NCBI GenBank assembly: GCA_043721775.1
Contig: JAYSQA010000157.1
Location: 1-32,481 of the forward strand
From: Stagnihabitans sp043721775
Lineage (GTDB): Bacteria > Pseudomonadota > Alphaproteobacteria > Rhodobacterales > Rhodobacteraceae
Length of the DNA: 32,481 bases
Direction: 5' to 3'
Made by a program: the position numbers and the translations under genes. The notes under the pieces are model-generated. The model saw only the letters and a program-made list of their open reading frames with translations, searched no databases and had not been told where the DNA came from. Positions within the stretch are counted from its first letter, which is position 1. The number at the start of each line of letters is the position of its first letter. This document shows positions 6,561 to 15,000 of the stretch, piece by piece.

Positions 6561-7571
6561 GGGACCATGGCGGCAATCTGGACTGGGCGCGGGCGCAGTT
6601 CGGCGGGGCAGACTGGATTGACCTGTCAACCGGGATCAACCGTGTGCCCTATCCGGTGCCGCCTTGTCAGCGGCGGCTTTTGCGGCTTTGCCCGGACGGA
6701 CGGCAATGAGCGGGCTGCTGGCGGCGGCATCGGTGGCTTAAGGCACCGATGCGCCGATGGTGGCGCTGGCGGGGGCGCAGGCGGCGATCCAGATGGTGCC
6801 TGTGCTGCGCGGACGCCCGGCGTAGCGCGGGTGGTGGCGCCGACCTGCAATGAACATGCGGCGTGCCTGCGCGCCTTCGGCTGGCAGGTGGAGGAGGTGG
6901 CGGGACTTGCGGGCCTTCCAGGGGCCGATGTGGGGATTGTGGTGAACCCCAACAACCCGTACGGGCGGCAGTGGTCGCGTGAGGCGCTGCTGGCGCTGGT
7001 CGGCAAGGTCGGGTTGCTGGTGGTGGACGAAAGCTTTGCCGGTCCGATGCCGGGGGAAAGTCTTGCGGCGGATGCCGGACGCGAGGGCCTGCTGGTGCTG
7101 CGCAGTTTCGGCAAGTTCTACGGGCTGGCAGGATTGCGGCTGGGCTTTGCCTTGGGCAGTGAGGCTGACGTGGCACGCTTGCGCGAACTGGCGGGGGGCT
7201 GTGAGGGATCATTAAAGAAAAGGCGCGCGGCTGACGTGGCACGCTTGCGCGAACTGGCGGGGCCCTGGCCGGTTGCGGGGCCAGCGATCGGGGTGGGGAC
7301 CATGGCGCTGGCGAATCGGGATTGGGCGAGGCTGACGACTGTGCGGCTGATCGCCGAGGCTGCCAGGCTGGGTGCGATTTGCGTAAAGTTCGGCTGGCAA
7401 GCGCTTGGTGGCACACCGCTTTTCCGGTTGTATGACACGCCGGATGCGCAAGCCGCACAGGGGTTTTTGGCGCGGTCGGCGATCTGGAGCCGGATTTTCC
7501 CCTATTCGAACGGTTGGCTTCGTTTGGGTCTGCCGGGCGGCGAGGCGGAGTGGGCGCGGATGTTTGCCTAG
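6557..7571 (+). pseudogene. cobC: L-threonine-O-3-phosphate decarboxylase CobC, multiply disrupted
   Basis: The PLP-dependent enzyme would convert L-threonine phosphate to (R)-1-aminopropan-2-ol phosphate. Reading starts at ATG 6557 (MRDHGGNLDWARAQFGGADW, then STGINRVPYPVP). It must change frame near 6662, meets an in-frame TAA at 6739-6741 where relatives have the tyrosine of AYGTDAP, and must change frame again near 6816-6820 before continuing to the end at 7571. Both frame changes fit loss of one base in a short C or G run. The C-terminal two thirds keep NPNNPYGR, the VVDESFAGP strand and the PLP lysine in SFGKFYGLAGLRLG. There is also a 66-bp insertion bounded by 33-bp direct repeats (7164-7262). 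The start overlaps the cobD stop (ATGA). Two frameshifts plus a nonsense codon make a real pseudogene the best reading. Confidence 0.85.
7164..7262 (+). repeat. 33-bp direct repeat flanking a 33-bp insert inside cobC
   Basis: A 33-base sequence beginning gctgacgtggcacgcttgcg occurs at 7164-7196 and again, identical, at 7230-7262. The 33 bases between them include an A-rich stretch (attaaagaaaa) unlike the surrounding gene. The 66-bp addition is in frame and encodes ADVARLRELAG twice. Confidence 0.9.
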
Positions 7572-7587
7572 TGACTATTGGCCGGGA

Positions 7588-7612
7588 GCATGGGCAGATT
7601 GCCCATCCTACC
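7588..7612. repeat. REP-like palindrome copy A, overlapping cobQ stop
   Basis: ATGGGCA-GAT-TGCCCAT (7590-7606) followed by CCTACC. The same core with the same CCTAC tail recurs at 12252, 29410 and (inverted) 29546. It lies in the 36-bp gap between the convergent cobC and cobQ, and the cobQ stop codon (TAG, 7610-7608 on the minus strand) is part of the repeat. Confidence 0.8.
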
Positions 7613-9053
7613 TATGGGCGAGGTTCAGGAGGGTTGAGACGTCGAGATGCGTCTCGATATGGGCGGCGAGGTGGTTGAGGGTGTCTTCCACTTCGGCCCC
7701 GTGGTTGCGTGGGGTGGTGGGCAGGCCGAGCGCGTGCAGGAAGGCTGAGCGGAAGGCATCGCCCGAGAACATGCCATGCAGATAGCTGCCCATGACGCGG
7801 CCATCGGGCGAGGTGGCACCCTCGGGCTGGCCTTGGGTCAGGGCGAAGGGGCGGGCGCTGTCGGGGCCATCAGAGCGACCGATGTGGATTTCGTAAGCCG
7901 TGATCGGCTGGCCGGTGGCGGCGTGGATGGCTTGGGTGCGGGTCAGGCGTTTGTCCGGGGTCATGGTGGTCTGGATATCCAGCAGGCCAAGGCCTGCGGT
8001 TTCACCGGCGGGGCCCTCGATGCCTTCAGGATCTGAAACAAGCGTTCCAAGCATCTGATATCCGCCGCAAATGCCGAGGATGCGGCCACCTCGGCGGTGG
8101 TGGGCGGCAAGGTCGATGTCCCAGCCCTGGCTCCGCAGGTATGCCAGATCGCCCCTGGTGGATTTGCTGCCGGGGAGGATGACGAGGGCGCAATCGCCGG
8201 GGATCGCCTCGCCAGCGCGGATCATCACGACCTGGATGCCGGGTTCCGATTTCAGCGGGTCAAGGTCATCGAAATTGGCGATGCGTGCCAGTTGCAGGCA
8301 GGCGATTTTCACGCCCTGGCCAGAGGTATGGGCGATGTCGAGGGCATCTTCGGCGGGCAAGCGCCAAGCGTCCGGGAAGTAGGGCAGGACGCCAAGGCCT
8401 TGCCAGCCGGTGCGCTGTCCGATCAGCTGGTAGCCATCATCAAACAACCGAGGATCGCCACGGAACTTGTTGATGATAAAACCCTTTATCAGCGCTTCAT
8501 CCGCAGCCGCCAGCACGGCTTGGGTGCCGATCATCTGGGCAATCACGCCACCCCGGTCGATATCGCCAACCAGCACCACGGGCACGCCAGCGGCCATGGC
8601 AAAGCCCATGTTGGCAATGTCACCGGCGCGCAGGTTGACCTCGGCTGGCGAGCCTGCGCCTTCGACGATCACAAGGTCATGCGCAGCACTTAGTCGGTGG
8701 AAGCTTTCCAGCACCGGGGCCATCAGCGCAGGTTTCAGGGCGGCATAGTCGCGCGCCTTCACCGTGGCCACGCGTTTGCCTTGCACGATGACTTGTGAGC
8801 CGACCTCGGATTCAGGCTTCAGAAGCACGGGGTTCATATCGGTGTGCGGCTCCAGCCCGCAGGCGAGGGCTTGCAGGGCCTGAGCGCGGCCGATCTCGCC
8901 GCCGTCCACCGTAACGGCGGCGTTGTTGGACATGTTTTGCGGCTTGAAGGGGGCGACCGACAGGCCCCTGAGCCGTGCCGCCCGGCAAAGCCCTGCGACG
9001 ATCAGCGACTTGCCGACGTTGGAGCCTGCGCCTTGAATCATGATGGCATTCAT
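7608..9053 (-). CDS. cobQ: Cobyric acid synthase CobQ
   Basis: This 481-residue glutamine-dependent amidotransferase amidates four side chains (b, d, e, g) of adenosylcobyrinic acid a,c-diamide to give adenosylcobyric acid. The N-terminal dethiobiotin-synthetase-like ATPase domain has the P-loop-like GAGSNVGKS (residues 8-16), FKPQNMSNNA (36-45) and VEGAGSPAEVNL. The C-terminal glutaminase domain carries the nucleophile Cys329 in RILGICGGYQMLG and a catalytic histidine at about 426 in GSYLHGMF. Length and motifs are normal. Its ATG overlaps the stop of the upstream HAD gene by four bases, so cobO-HAD-cobQ is one operon. The last sense codon and the stop lie in a REP-like palindrome. Confidence 0.96.
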   Translation of the reverse strand: MNAIMIQGAGSNVGKSLIVAGLCRAARLRGLSVAPFKPQNMSNNAAVTVDGGEIGRAQALQALACGLEPHTDMNPVLLKPESEVGSQVIVQGKRVATVKARDYAALKPALMAPVLESFHRLSAAHDLVIVEGAGSPAEVNLRAGDIANMGFAMAAGVPVVLVGDIDRGGVIAQMIGTQAVLAAADEALIKGFIINKFRGDPRLFDDGYQLIGQRTGWQGLGVLPYFPDAWRLPAEDALDIAHTSGQGVKIACLQLARIANFDDLDPLKSEPGIQVVMIRAGEAIPGDCALVILPGSKSTRGDLAYLRSQGWDIDLAAHHRRGGRILGICGGYQMLGTLVSDPEGIEGPAGETAGLGLLDIQTTMTPDKRLTRTQAIHAATGQPITAYEIHIGRSDGPDSARPFALTQGQPEGATSPDGRVMGSYLHGMFSGDAFRSAFLHALGLPTTPRNHGAEVEDTLNHLAAHIETHLDVSTLLNLAHR

Positions 9054-9652
9054 GCGGTTAGCGCCAGAAGTTCAGGCAGTTCGTCCCGGGTGGCCTCGGT
9101 GAAATGGAAGGTCTGCCAGCCTCGGGCGGCGGCGGCCAGAACGTTCTTTTCGGCGTCATCAATCAGCAAGATTTCCTGCGGGGCCAAGCCTGACCAAACT
9201 TCAATCGCGCCAAAGAAGGCGGCGTCGGGCTTCTTCACCCCAAGGGGACCGGAGGCGAAAATCTTCTGCATCCGGGTGTGAAAGCCCATCTTCTGCCACA
9301 TGTAATCCGCTCTGTGCCGTTCGTTGTTTGTGGCGATCACGCCAGGGACCGCGCAGGCGTCAAGCCAGCCAAGCACCTGCGTGTCCAGATTGGCGTCCTT
9401 GGACAGCCAGTAGTCCAGCACGGTTTCAACATCATGCGGAACGGCGTGGGTGGCTTTCCATTCGGCCAGCAGGTCCAAAAGGTCGCGCTGGCCGGTCAGC
9501 ACCCGGGCGAACTGGCCGGAACCGAACATGAACTCGGTGAAGACCGATGCCGAGACGCCAAGGTCAGCCTCGAAGCTGGATTGCCAGTCGTGAAAGCCGC
9601 CCTGATGGCCCTTGTTCAGGACACCGTCGAAATCCCAGGCGATCAGCTTCAA
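9050..9652 (-). CDS. HAD-superfamily hydrolase, probably a phosphatase
   Basis: This is a 200-residue protein with all four haloacid dehalogenase motifs. DFDGV near residue 8 supplies the nucleophile aspartate but has Asp-Phe-Asp, as in phosphatases. The others are IATNNE (about 111), the lysine in LGVKKPDAAFFG (about 139) and LLIDDAEKNV (about 165). The cap inserted after motif I is small and helical, like subclass IA. It is embedded in the cobO-cobQ operon with four-base overlaps on both sides (ATGA), so its expression is coupled to cobalamin synthesis. The substrate is unknown; dephosphorylation of a nucleotide-loop intermediate such as alpha-ribazole phosphate or adenosylcobalamin 5'-phosphate is an attractive but untested possibility. 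A general housekeeping phosphatase is the alternative. Confidence 0.85.
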   Translation of the reverse strand: MKLIAWDFDGVLNKGHQGGFHDWQSSFEADLGVSASVFTEFMFGSGQFARVLTGQRDLLDLLAEWKATHAVPHDVETVLDYWLSKDANLDTQVLGWLDACAVPGVIATNNERHRADYMWQKMGFHTRMQKIFASGPLGVKKPDAAFFGAIEVWSGLAPQEILLIDDAEKNVLAAAARGWQTFHFTEATRDELPELLALTA

Positions 9653-10302
9653 AACTCAACCCCCGGTTGCGCCTTGATGCCGGAACGGAAGGGGTGCTTC
9701 ACAAGGGTCATTTCGGTGACAAGGTCGGCCGCTTCGATCAAGGCTTCGGAGGCACCACGACCAGTCAGGCAAACATGGGTGAGGGGGGGCTTTTCGGCCT
9801 TCAGGAAAGCTATCACTTCGGCCACGTTGATATAATCGTACCGCATGGCGATGATGATCTCATCCAGCAGGACAAAGCGGATACCCTCGTCGCGGATCAG
9901 TTCTTTCGCCTTGGCCCAACCGGCTTGGGCGGCAGCAATATCACGGGCGCGGTCTTGGGTTTCCCAGGTAAAACCCTCGCCCATGGCGTGAAATTCGCAG
10001 AGGTCGGCGAAGTTATCGGTCAAGAGCCTGCGCTCGCCGGTATCCCACGCGCCTTTGATGAATTGCACCACGGCGCAAGGCATCTCATGCGCCACGCAGC
10101 GCAGGATCATGCCGAAGCCAGAGGAGGATTTGCCCTTGCCGGTGCCGGTGTGAACAAGGATCAGCCCGCGGTCCCCGGCCTTGCCCGCCATGATCTTGTC
10201 ACGCGCGGCCTTCTTCTTGGCCATCTTGGCATTGTGGCGCGCATCGGTCGCGTCGGTTTCGGGTCTTGATTCAGGCGGGGTGTCGGTTTCGGCGGATGAC
10301 AT
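9649..10302 (-). CDS. cobO: Cob(I)yrinic acid a,c-diamide adenosyltransferase CobO
   Basis: This 217-residue CobA/CobO/BtuR-type adenosyltransferase attaches the 5'-deoxyadenosyl group from ATP to cob(I)yrinate. The P-loop HTGTGKGKSS is at residues 51-60, followed by GMILRCVAHEM, a FIKGAWDTGE segment, LLDEIIIAM (Walker B-like) and the C-terminal VTEMTLVKHPFRSGIKAQPG. The N-terminal 30 residues are charged and disordered-looking. The frame is open further upstream, but that part overlaps the opposite-strand cobalamin riboswitch; ATG at 10302 gives the usual length. It is the first gene of the minus-strand cobO-HAD-cobQ operon and is transcribed away from the riboswitch. No riboswitch on its own strand is seen. 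Confidence 0.95.
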   Translation of the reverse strand: MSSAETDTPPESRPETDATDARHNAKMAKKKAARDKIMAGKAGDRGLILVHTGTGKGKSSSGFGMILRCVAHEMPCAVVQFIKGAWDTGERRLLTDNFADLCEFHAMGEGFTWETQDRARDIAAAQAGWAKAKELIRDEGIRFVLLDEIIIAMRYDYINVAEVIAFLKAEKPPLTHVCLTGRGASEALIEAADLVTEMTLVKHPFRSGIKAQPGVEF

Positions 10303-10354
10303 GGCGGCTGGTGTCCTTGACGTTATGCGCCCATCCTGCCACAGGTGAGGCGAC

Positions 10355-10537
10355 GCTGGTGCTTGTCTTACGACAGGCCAAAAGGGAATGCGACAGGCGA
10401 AAGCCTCGGATGCAGCCGCCCCCGCGACCGTGACCGAAGAGGTCAGCCATACCACTGGGCCCCCGTTAGACCGGGTATCTGGGAAGGCGGCTGATCGGGG
10501 GGCTACCCCAGCTTCGCAAGCCGGGAGACCTGCCAGC
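10355..10537 (+). promoter_or_regulatory. Cobalamin (AdoCbl) riboswitch upstream of DUF1636-cobW-cobN operon
   Basis: Plus-strand hallmarks of the cobalamin aptamer appear in order: a P1-like start GCTGG (10355-10359), AAAAGGGAATGCGACAGG, the conserved core GCAGCCGCCCCCGCGACCGTGA (about 10411-10434 region), CACTGG, GGGAAGGCGGC, and the B12 box AGCCGGGAGACCTGCC (10519-10534). CCAGC at 10533-10537 closes P1. The first downstream gene is the DUF1636 gene at 10675, then cobW and cobN, so high cobalamin should repress that operon. The expression platform appears to be a hairpin that covers the Shine-Dalgarno (10601-10673). Confidence 0.9.
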
Positions 10538-10600
10538 GCTGGACGACTTTGACGGACGGGGTGTGCCGTGGCGGGTTGGGGGGGGTCCCCCTGTTCGCGG

Positions 10601-10673
10601 CATTTCCCCTTGAAAGATGATGTGGAAACGTGACCGCCCGGTATCGCAGGCGTCACGCGACCACGGGGAAATG
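10601..10673 (+). promoter_or_regulatory. Predicted Shine-Dalgarno-sequestering stem-loop of the riboswitch
   Basis: CATTTCCCC (10601-10609) is a perfect complement of GGGGAAATG (10665-10673), which contains the Shine-Dalgarno of the gene starting at 10675. Between them CGTGACCGCC (10629-10638) and GGCGTCACG (10649-10657) form an inner hairpin with one bulged C, bringing the outer strands together. This would block ribosome binding, and G-rich sequence just upstream (10571-10585) could pair with the CCCC arm as an alternative. The structure is seen in sequence; its role as expression platform is inferred. Confidence 0.6.
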
Positions 10674-10674
10674 G

Positions 10675-11031
10675 ATGATGATGGCCGCAAGACTGCACAT
10701 CTGCATGACCTGCAAAGCGGGCCTGACCGAGGAGGGCCCTTGCATGGGTGCCCGCTTGTGGGCGGCCATCGCGGCTTTGCCGGTGCCGGAAGGGGTGACG
10801 GTGCTGCCAATTGACTGCCTGTCAGCCTGCAACACCGGGGCCTCGGTGGCTTTGTCGATGCCGGGCGCCTGGGGCTATGTTTATGGCCGCATGACCGAGG
10901 ATGACGCCGCTGATATCCTGGCCGGTGCCGGCGCTTATGGTCGAACCTCGGACGGTCTGGTGCCGTGGCGTGAACGTCCGGTCATCTTCCGCAAACAATC
11001 CCTTGCCCGTATTCCCCCGCAAGAAATCTGA
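10675..11031 (+). CDS. DUF1636-type cysteine-motif protein
   Basis: This 118-residue small protein has a C-x2-C pair near the N-terminus (LHICMTCKAG, Cys10 and Cys13), another cysteine (GPCMG) and a CLSAC pair (C-x3-C) about 40 residues later. This pattern is typical of DUF1636, a thioredoxin-like ferredoxin-type fold often found beside cobW and cobalamin genes. ATG at 10675 is the first of three consecutive ATGs; GGGGAA lies four to five bases upstream, and the next ATGs are equally possible. It is the first gene after the riboswitch and 15 bp before cobW. It could bind a metal or an iron-sulfur cluster and support cobalt insertion or electron transfer; neither is proven. A second member closes the operon at 23650-23955. 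Confidence 0.75.
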   Translation: MMMAARLHICMTCKAGLTEEGPCMGARLWAAIAALPVPEGVTVLPIDCLSACNTGASVALSMPGAWGYVYGRMTEDDAADILAGAGAYGRTSDGLVPWRERPVIFRKQSLARIPPQEI

Positions 11032-11046
11032 ACGTAAAGGTGTGAC

Positions 11047-12075
11047 ATGACCAACCTTGCAAAAATTCCCGTTACCGTGATCACCGGCTTTCTGGGCGCG
11101 GGCAAAACGACGCTGATCCGCCATCTGATGGCCAACCCGCAGGGCAAACGGCTGGCGGTGCTGGTCAATGAGTTCGGCACGGTCGGCGTCGATGGCGACA
11201 TCCTGAAATCCTGCGCCGATGAGAATTGCCCGGTGGAGAACATCGTGGAACTGGCCAACGGCTGCATCTGCTGCACCGTGGCGGATGAGTTCATTCCAAC
11301 GATTGAGGCGCTTTTGGCGCTGCCGCACCGGCCCGACCATATCTTGATTGAAACCTCGGGGTTGGCGTTGCCCAAACCGCTGCTCAAGGCGTTTGACTGG
11401 CCTGCGATCCGCTCGATGATCACGGTGGATGGCGTGATCACGCTTGCCGATGCCGAAGCGGTAGCCTCTGGCCACTTTGCCGGTGCGTTGACGCCAGCGC
11501 AGATTGCTGCGGGCGAACATGACACGCCCTTGGGTGAAGTGTTTGAAGATCAGATCGCCTGTGCCGACATTGTTCTTTTGACCAAGGCGGATCTGGCCGG
11601 CGAGGCTGGTGTGGCCGCCGCACGGGCCGTAATCATGGCGGAAGCGGCTGAAAAGGGCCGCAAGCTGCCGATCCTGACCATGTCGGAAGGGGTGATCGAC
11701 CCGCGCGTGATCCTTGGCCTGAAGGCTGCGGCAGAGGATGATCTGGCGACCCGCCCCTCGCATCACGACGGCGAGGACGGGCACGAGCATGACGATTTCA
11801 ACTCGATTGTCGTGGATCTGCCAGAGGTCGACAGTGCCGAGGCCCTGACCTTCGCCATCATGCGGCTGGCGCGCGAGCAGAAGATTTTGCGCGTGAAGGG
11901 CTATGTCGCCGTCAAGGGCAAGCCGATGCGCTTGCTGGTGCAGGCGGTGGGCGAGCGGGTGCGCAGCCAGTATGACCGCGCTTGGGGTGCCATGGCGCGC
12001 AGCTCGCATCTGGTGGTGATTGCGGAAGCCGGCGATATCGACGAAGCGGCAATCCGTCAGGTTCTGGGCGCGTAA
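11047..12075 (+). CDS. cobW: Cobalamin biosynthesis GTPase CobW (COG0523 metallochaperone family)
   Basis: This 342-residue G3E-family GTPase is thought to deliver cobalt during aerobic cobalamin synthesis. Seen here are Walker A GFLGAGKTT (residues 14-22), the metal-binding GCICC motif (Cys73, 75, 76), IETSGLALP, the guanine-specificity TKAD near 180, and a histidine/aspartate-rich loop HHDGEDGHEHDD (about 239-250) that probably binds metal. The C-terminal CobW_C domain ends just before cobN. Spacing is 15 bp after the DUF1636 gene and one base before the cobN ATG. It lies under the control of the upstream cobalamin riboswitch. Confidence 0.95.
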   Translation: MTNLAKIPVTVITGFLGAGKTTLIRHLMANPQGKRLAVLVNEFGTVGVDGDILKSCADENCPVENIVELANGCICCTVADEFIPTIEALLALPHRPDHILIETSGLALPKPLLKAFDWPAIRSMITVDGVITLADAEAVASGHFAGALTPAQIAAGEHDTPLGEVFEDQIACADIVLLTKADLAGEAGVAAARAVIMAEAAEKGRKLPILTMSEGVIDPRVILGLKAAAEDDLATRPSHHDGEDGHEHDDFNSIVVDLPEVDSAEALTFAIMRLAREQKILRVKGYVAVKGKPMRLLVQAVGERVRSQYDRAWGAMARSSHLVVIAEAGDIDEAAIRQVLGA

Positions 12076-12076
12076 C

Positions 12077-15000
12077 ATGCATATCGTCTTCCGCGAAAGT
12101 CATGGGCTGGACGAAACGGCGGTGCCGTTCGATCCGGGTCAGGACCCGGCGGATTTGCTGGTGCTGTCGTTTTCCGACAGCGACCTCGGGGCCTTTGCTG
12201 CGGGCTGGAAGCGCGCCAACGCGGGGGACATTTCTGGGGATATTTCTGGGGGCATGGGCAAATTGCCCATCCTACGTCTGTGCAACCTGGTCGCCCTGAA
12301 ACATCCGGTCTCGGTCGATACCTATATCGAGAAGACGGCCTTTGGGGCCAAGGCCATTCTGGTGCGGCTGATCGGCGGCGAGGCGTACTGGGCTTACGGT
12401 CTGGCATCGCTGGGGGACCTTGCGCGGCGCAAGGGCATAGCGCTGGCCGTGCTGCCGGCCGATGGGCGCGAGGATACCCGGCTGGATGAGATTTCGACAC
12501 TGCCGGTGTCAACCCTTCGGCGGTTGCAGGCCCTGTGCGATGCCGGGGGGGCGGTGGCGGCCCAGGCGGCACTGGCGCAACTGTCCTTGGCGGCGGGGCT
12601 TTATGCGGGGCCTGTGCCGGGTGACAAGCGGGTGCCGGACGCCGGGTTTTATCAGCCGGGGCAGGGGGTTGTGGCGGCTTCCTTGCCTTGCGCCGTGGCC
12701 GTGATCTTCTACCGGTCATACCTGACCGCCGCTGATACCGCACCGATTGACGCGCTGATCCTGGCCCTGCATGAGGCGGGTCTGGCGGCCTTTGGGCTTT
12801 TTGCGCCCTCGTTGAAGGGGGCCCCTGCTGCGTGGGTGGCCGATGCCCTGCGGGCTGCCCAGCCTATCGCCGTCATCAACGCCACCGCGTTCTCCGCCAA
12901 GGGGCCAGATGGCACCTCGCCGCTGGATGTCGGATGCCCGGTGTTTCAGGTGGCGCTGTCCACCGCCCGCCGCAGGGATTGGGTCAGTTCGGCGCGTGGC
13001 CTGTCGCCGTCCGACCTTGCCATGCATGTCGTCCTGCCCGAGGTGGATGGCCGACTGCTGGCCGGGGTGATCAGCTTCAAGTCACCCGGCAAACGCGACC
13101 CGGACCTGCAATTTGCCCGCTTTGCCCACCGGGCCGATGCAGACCGGATCGCCGCTGTGGTGGCCAGGGTCAAGGCCTGGCACCGTCTGGCCACCACCCC
13201 CAAAGCCAGCCGCACGCTGGCCGTGATCCTGTCCACCTATCCCGGCCGCACACATCAGATGGCCCATGCCGTAGGCCTGGACGCCATTGCCTCGACCGAA
13301 GCGCTTCTTGCTGACCTTGCCGCCGCAGGCTACACTACCCGCGCAAGCGCCCTTCCGGCCGATGTGCTTCAGCACGAGGCCGCCCTCTGGCCCATTTCCG
13401 AATACTATAACGCCCTCAATACCCTGCCCGCCGACCTTCGCGCATCGCTTGAGGCTTGGGGCCCGCCTGAGGATGACCCGTCCGCCCAAGACAACGCCTT
13501 CCGCTTTCGCTGCATCACCCTTGGCAACACACTCATCGCCCTGCAACCCGAACGGGGCCGCGCCACGCAACGTGATGCTGAATACCATGACCTTTCCGTC
13601 CCGCCGCGCCATGCTTACGTTGCTTTCTACCTCTGGCTGCGTGCCCAAAATATCCACGCCCTCATCCACATGGGCGCGCATGGCACGCTGGAATGGCTGC
13701 CCGGCAAATCCGTCGCCCTGTCATCCTCCTGCTGGCCCGAGGCGCTGATTGGCCCGCTTCCGGTCATCTATCCCTTCATCGTCAACGACCCCGGCGAGGC
13801 CGCCCAAGCCAAGCGCCGCATCGGTGCCGTCACGCTTGGCCACATGCCGCCGCCTTTGGCCAACTCTGGCATTCCGCAAAACCTGTCCAACCTTGAACGC
13901 CTGCTGGATGAATACTCCACCGCCGATGGCATCGACCCCGCCCGCCGTGACCGCCTGATCCGCGCTGTCCGCGACGAGGCGCAGGCGCAGGGCGTCGAGG
14001 CCGACCTTGCCATTCCCCCGAACGCTTCAGCCGCTGAAGCCATCACCCGCATTGACCGCTTCGTCTGCGACATCAAGGAAAGCCAGTACGGCGACGGCTT
14101 GCACATCTACGGCCGCGGCCCGCAGGGCGAGGCCGAGCGCCTTGGCCTTCTGACCGCCCTGAACGGCCAGCGCGTCCCCCCCGGTCCGGCAGGCTCGCCC
14201 AACCGGGGCCGCTCAGACGTGCTGCCAACAGGCCGCAACCTTTACTCCGTCGACCCGCGCGCCGTGCCCTCACGCGCCGCCCATGCCCAAGGTGTGAAGC
14301 TGGCCGAGGAACTGATCCGCCGCCACCTGCAAGACCATGGCGATTATCCCAAGGGTCTTGTCGTCGACCTGTGGGGCTCTGCCACCATGCGCACGGCGGG
14401 TGAGGATTTCGCCATGGCCCTGCACCTTGCGGGCCTTGCCCCCATGTGGGACGACAACTCTGCCCGCGTTTCGGGGGTAGAGGTCATTCCGCTGGCCCTG
14501 CTGAACCGCCCGCGCATCGACCTGACCTTGCGGGTGTCGGGCTTGTTCCGCGACATCTTCCCCGGTCTGGCCCAACTGTTCGAGACCGGTGCCGCAGCCC
14601 TTGGCCTGCGCGGGGAGGCGCCCGAAGACAACCCCTACACCGCAGCCTCCCCCCGGGTCTTTGCCCCCGAACCCGGCCGCTATGGTCTGGGCATCGGCCA
14701 CGACGATTTCTCGGACGCGGCGCGCATCGCCGCCGGGGAATCCTGGCTGCAAGCCTCAAGCTGGGCCATCGGTCAGGATGGCAACAGCCGCGAGGATCGT
14801 GCGGCGCTTGAGGCGCGTCTTCACAAGGCCGACAGCTTCATCCATAGTCAGGACCTGACCGAAACCGATGTGCTGGTGGCGCAAGACTACGCCGCCCACG
14901 AGGCCGGTTTTGCCGCCGCCATGGCCCGGCTTGGCGCAGCAAAGCCCACACTTTACCATCTTGACGCCACAAGGCCCGACACCCCGCACACCCGCACCCT

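Noticed and set aside
10303..10698. N-terminal extension of CobO reading through the riboswitch
   Set aside because: The extension is antisense to a clear cobalamin aptamer and is unlike any CobO; ATG at 10302 gives the normal length.
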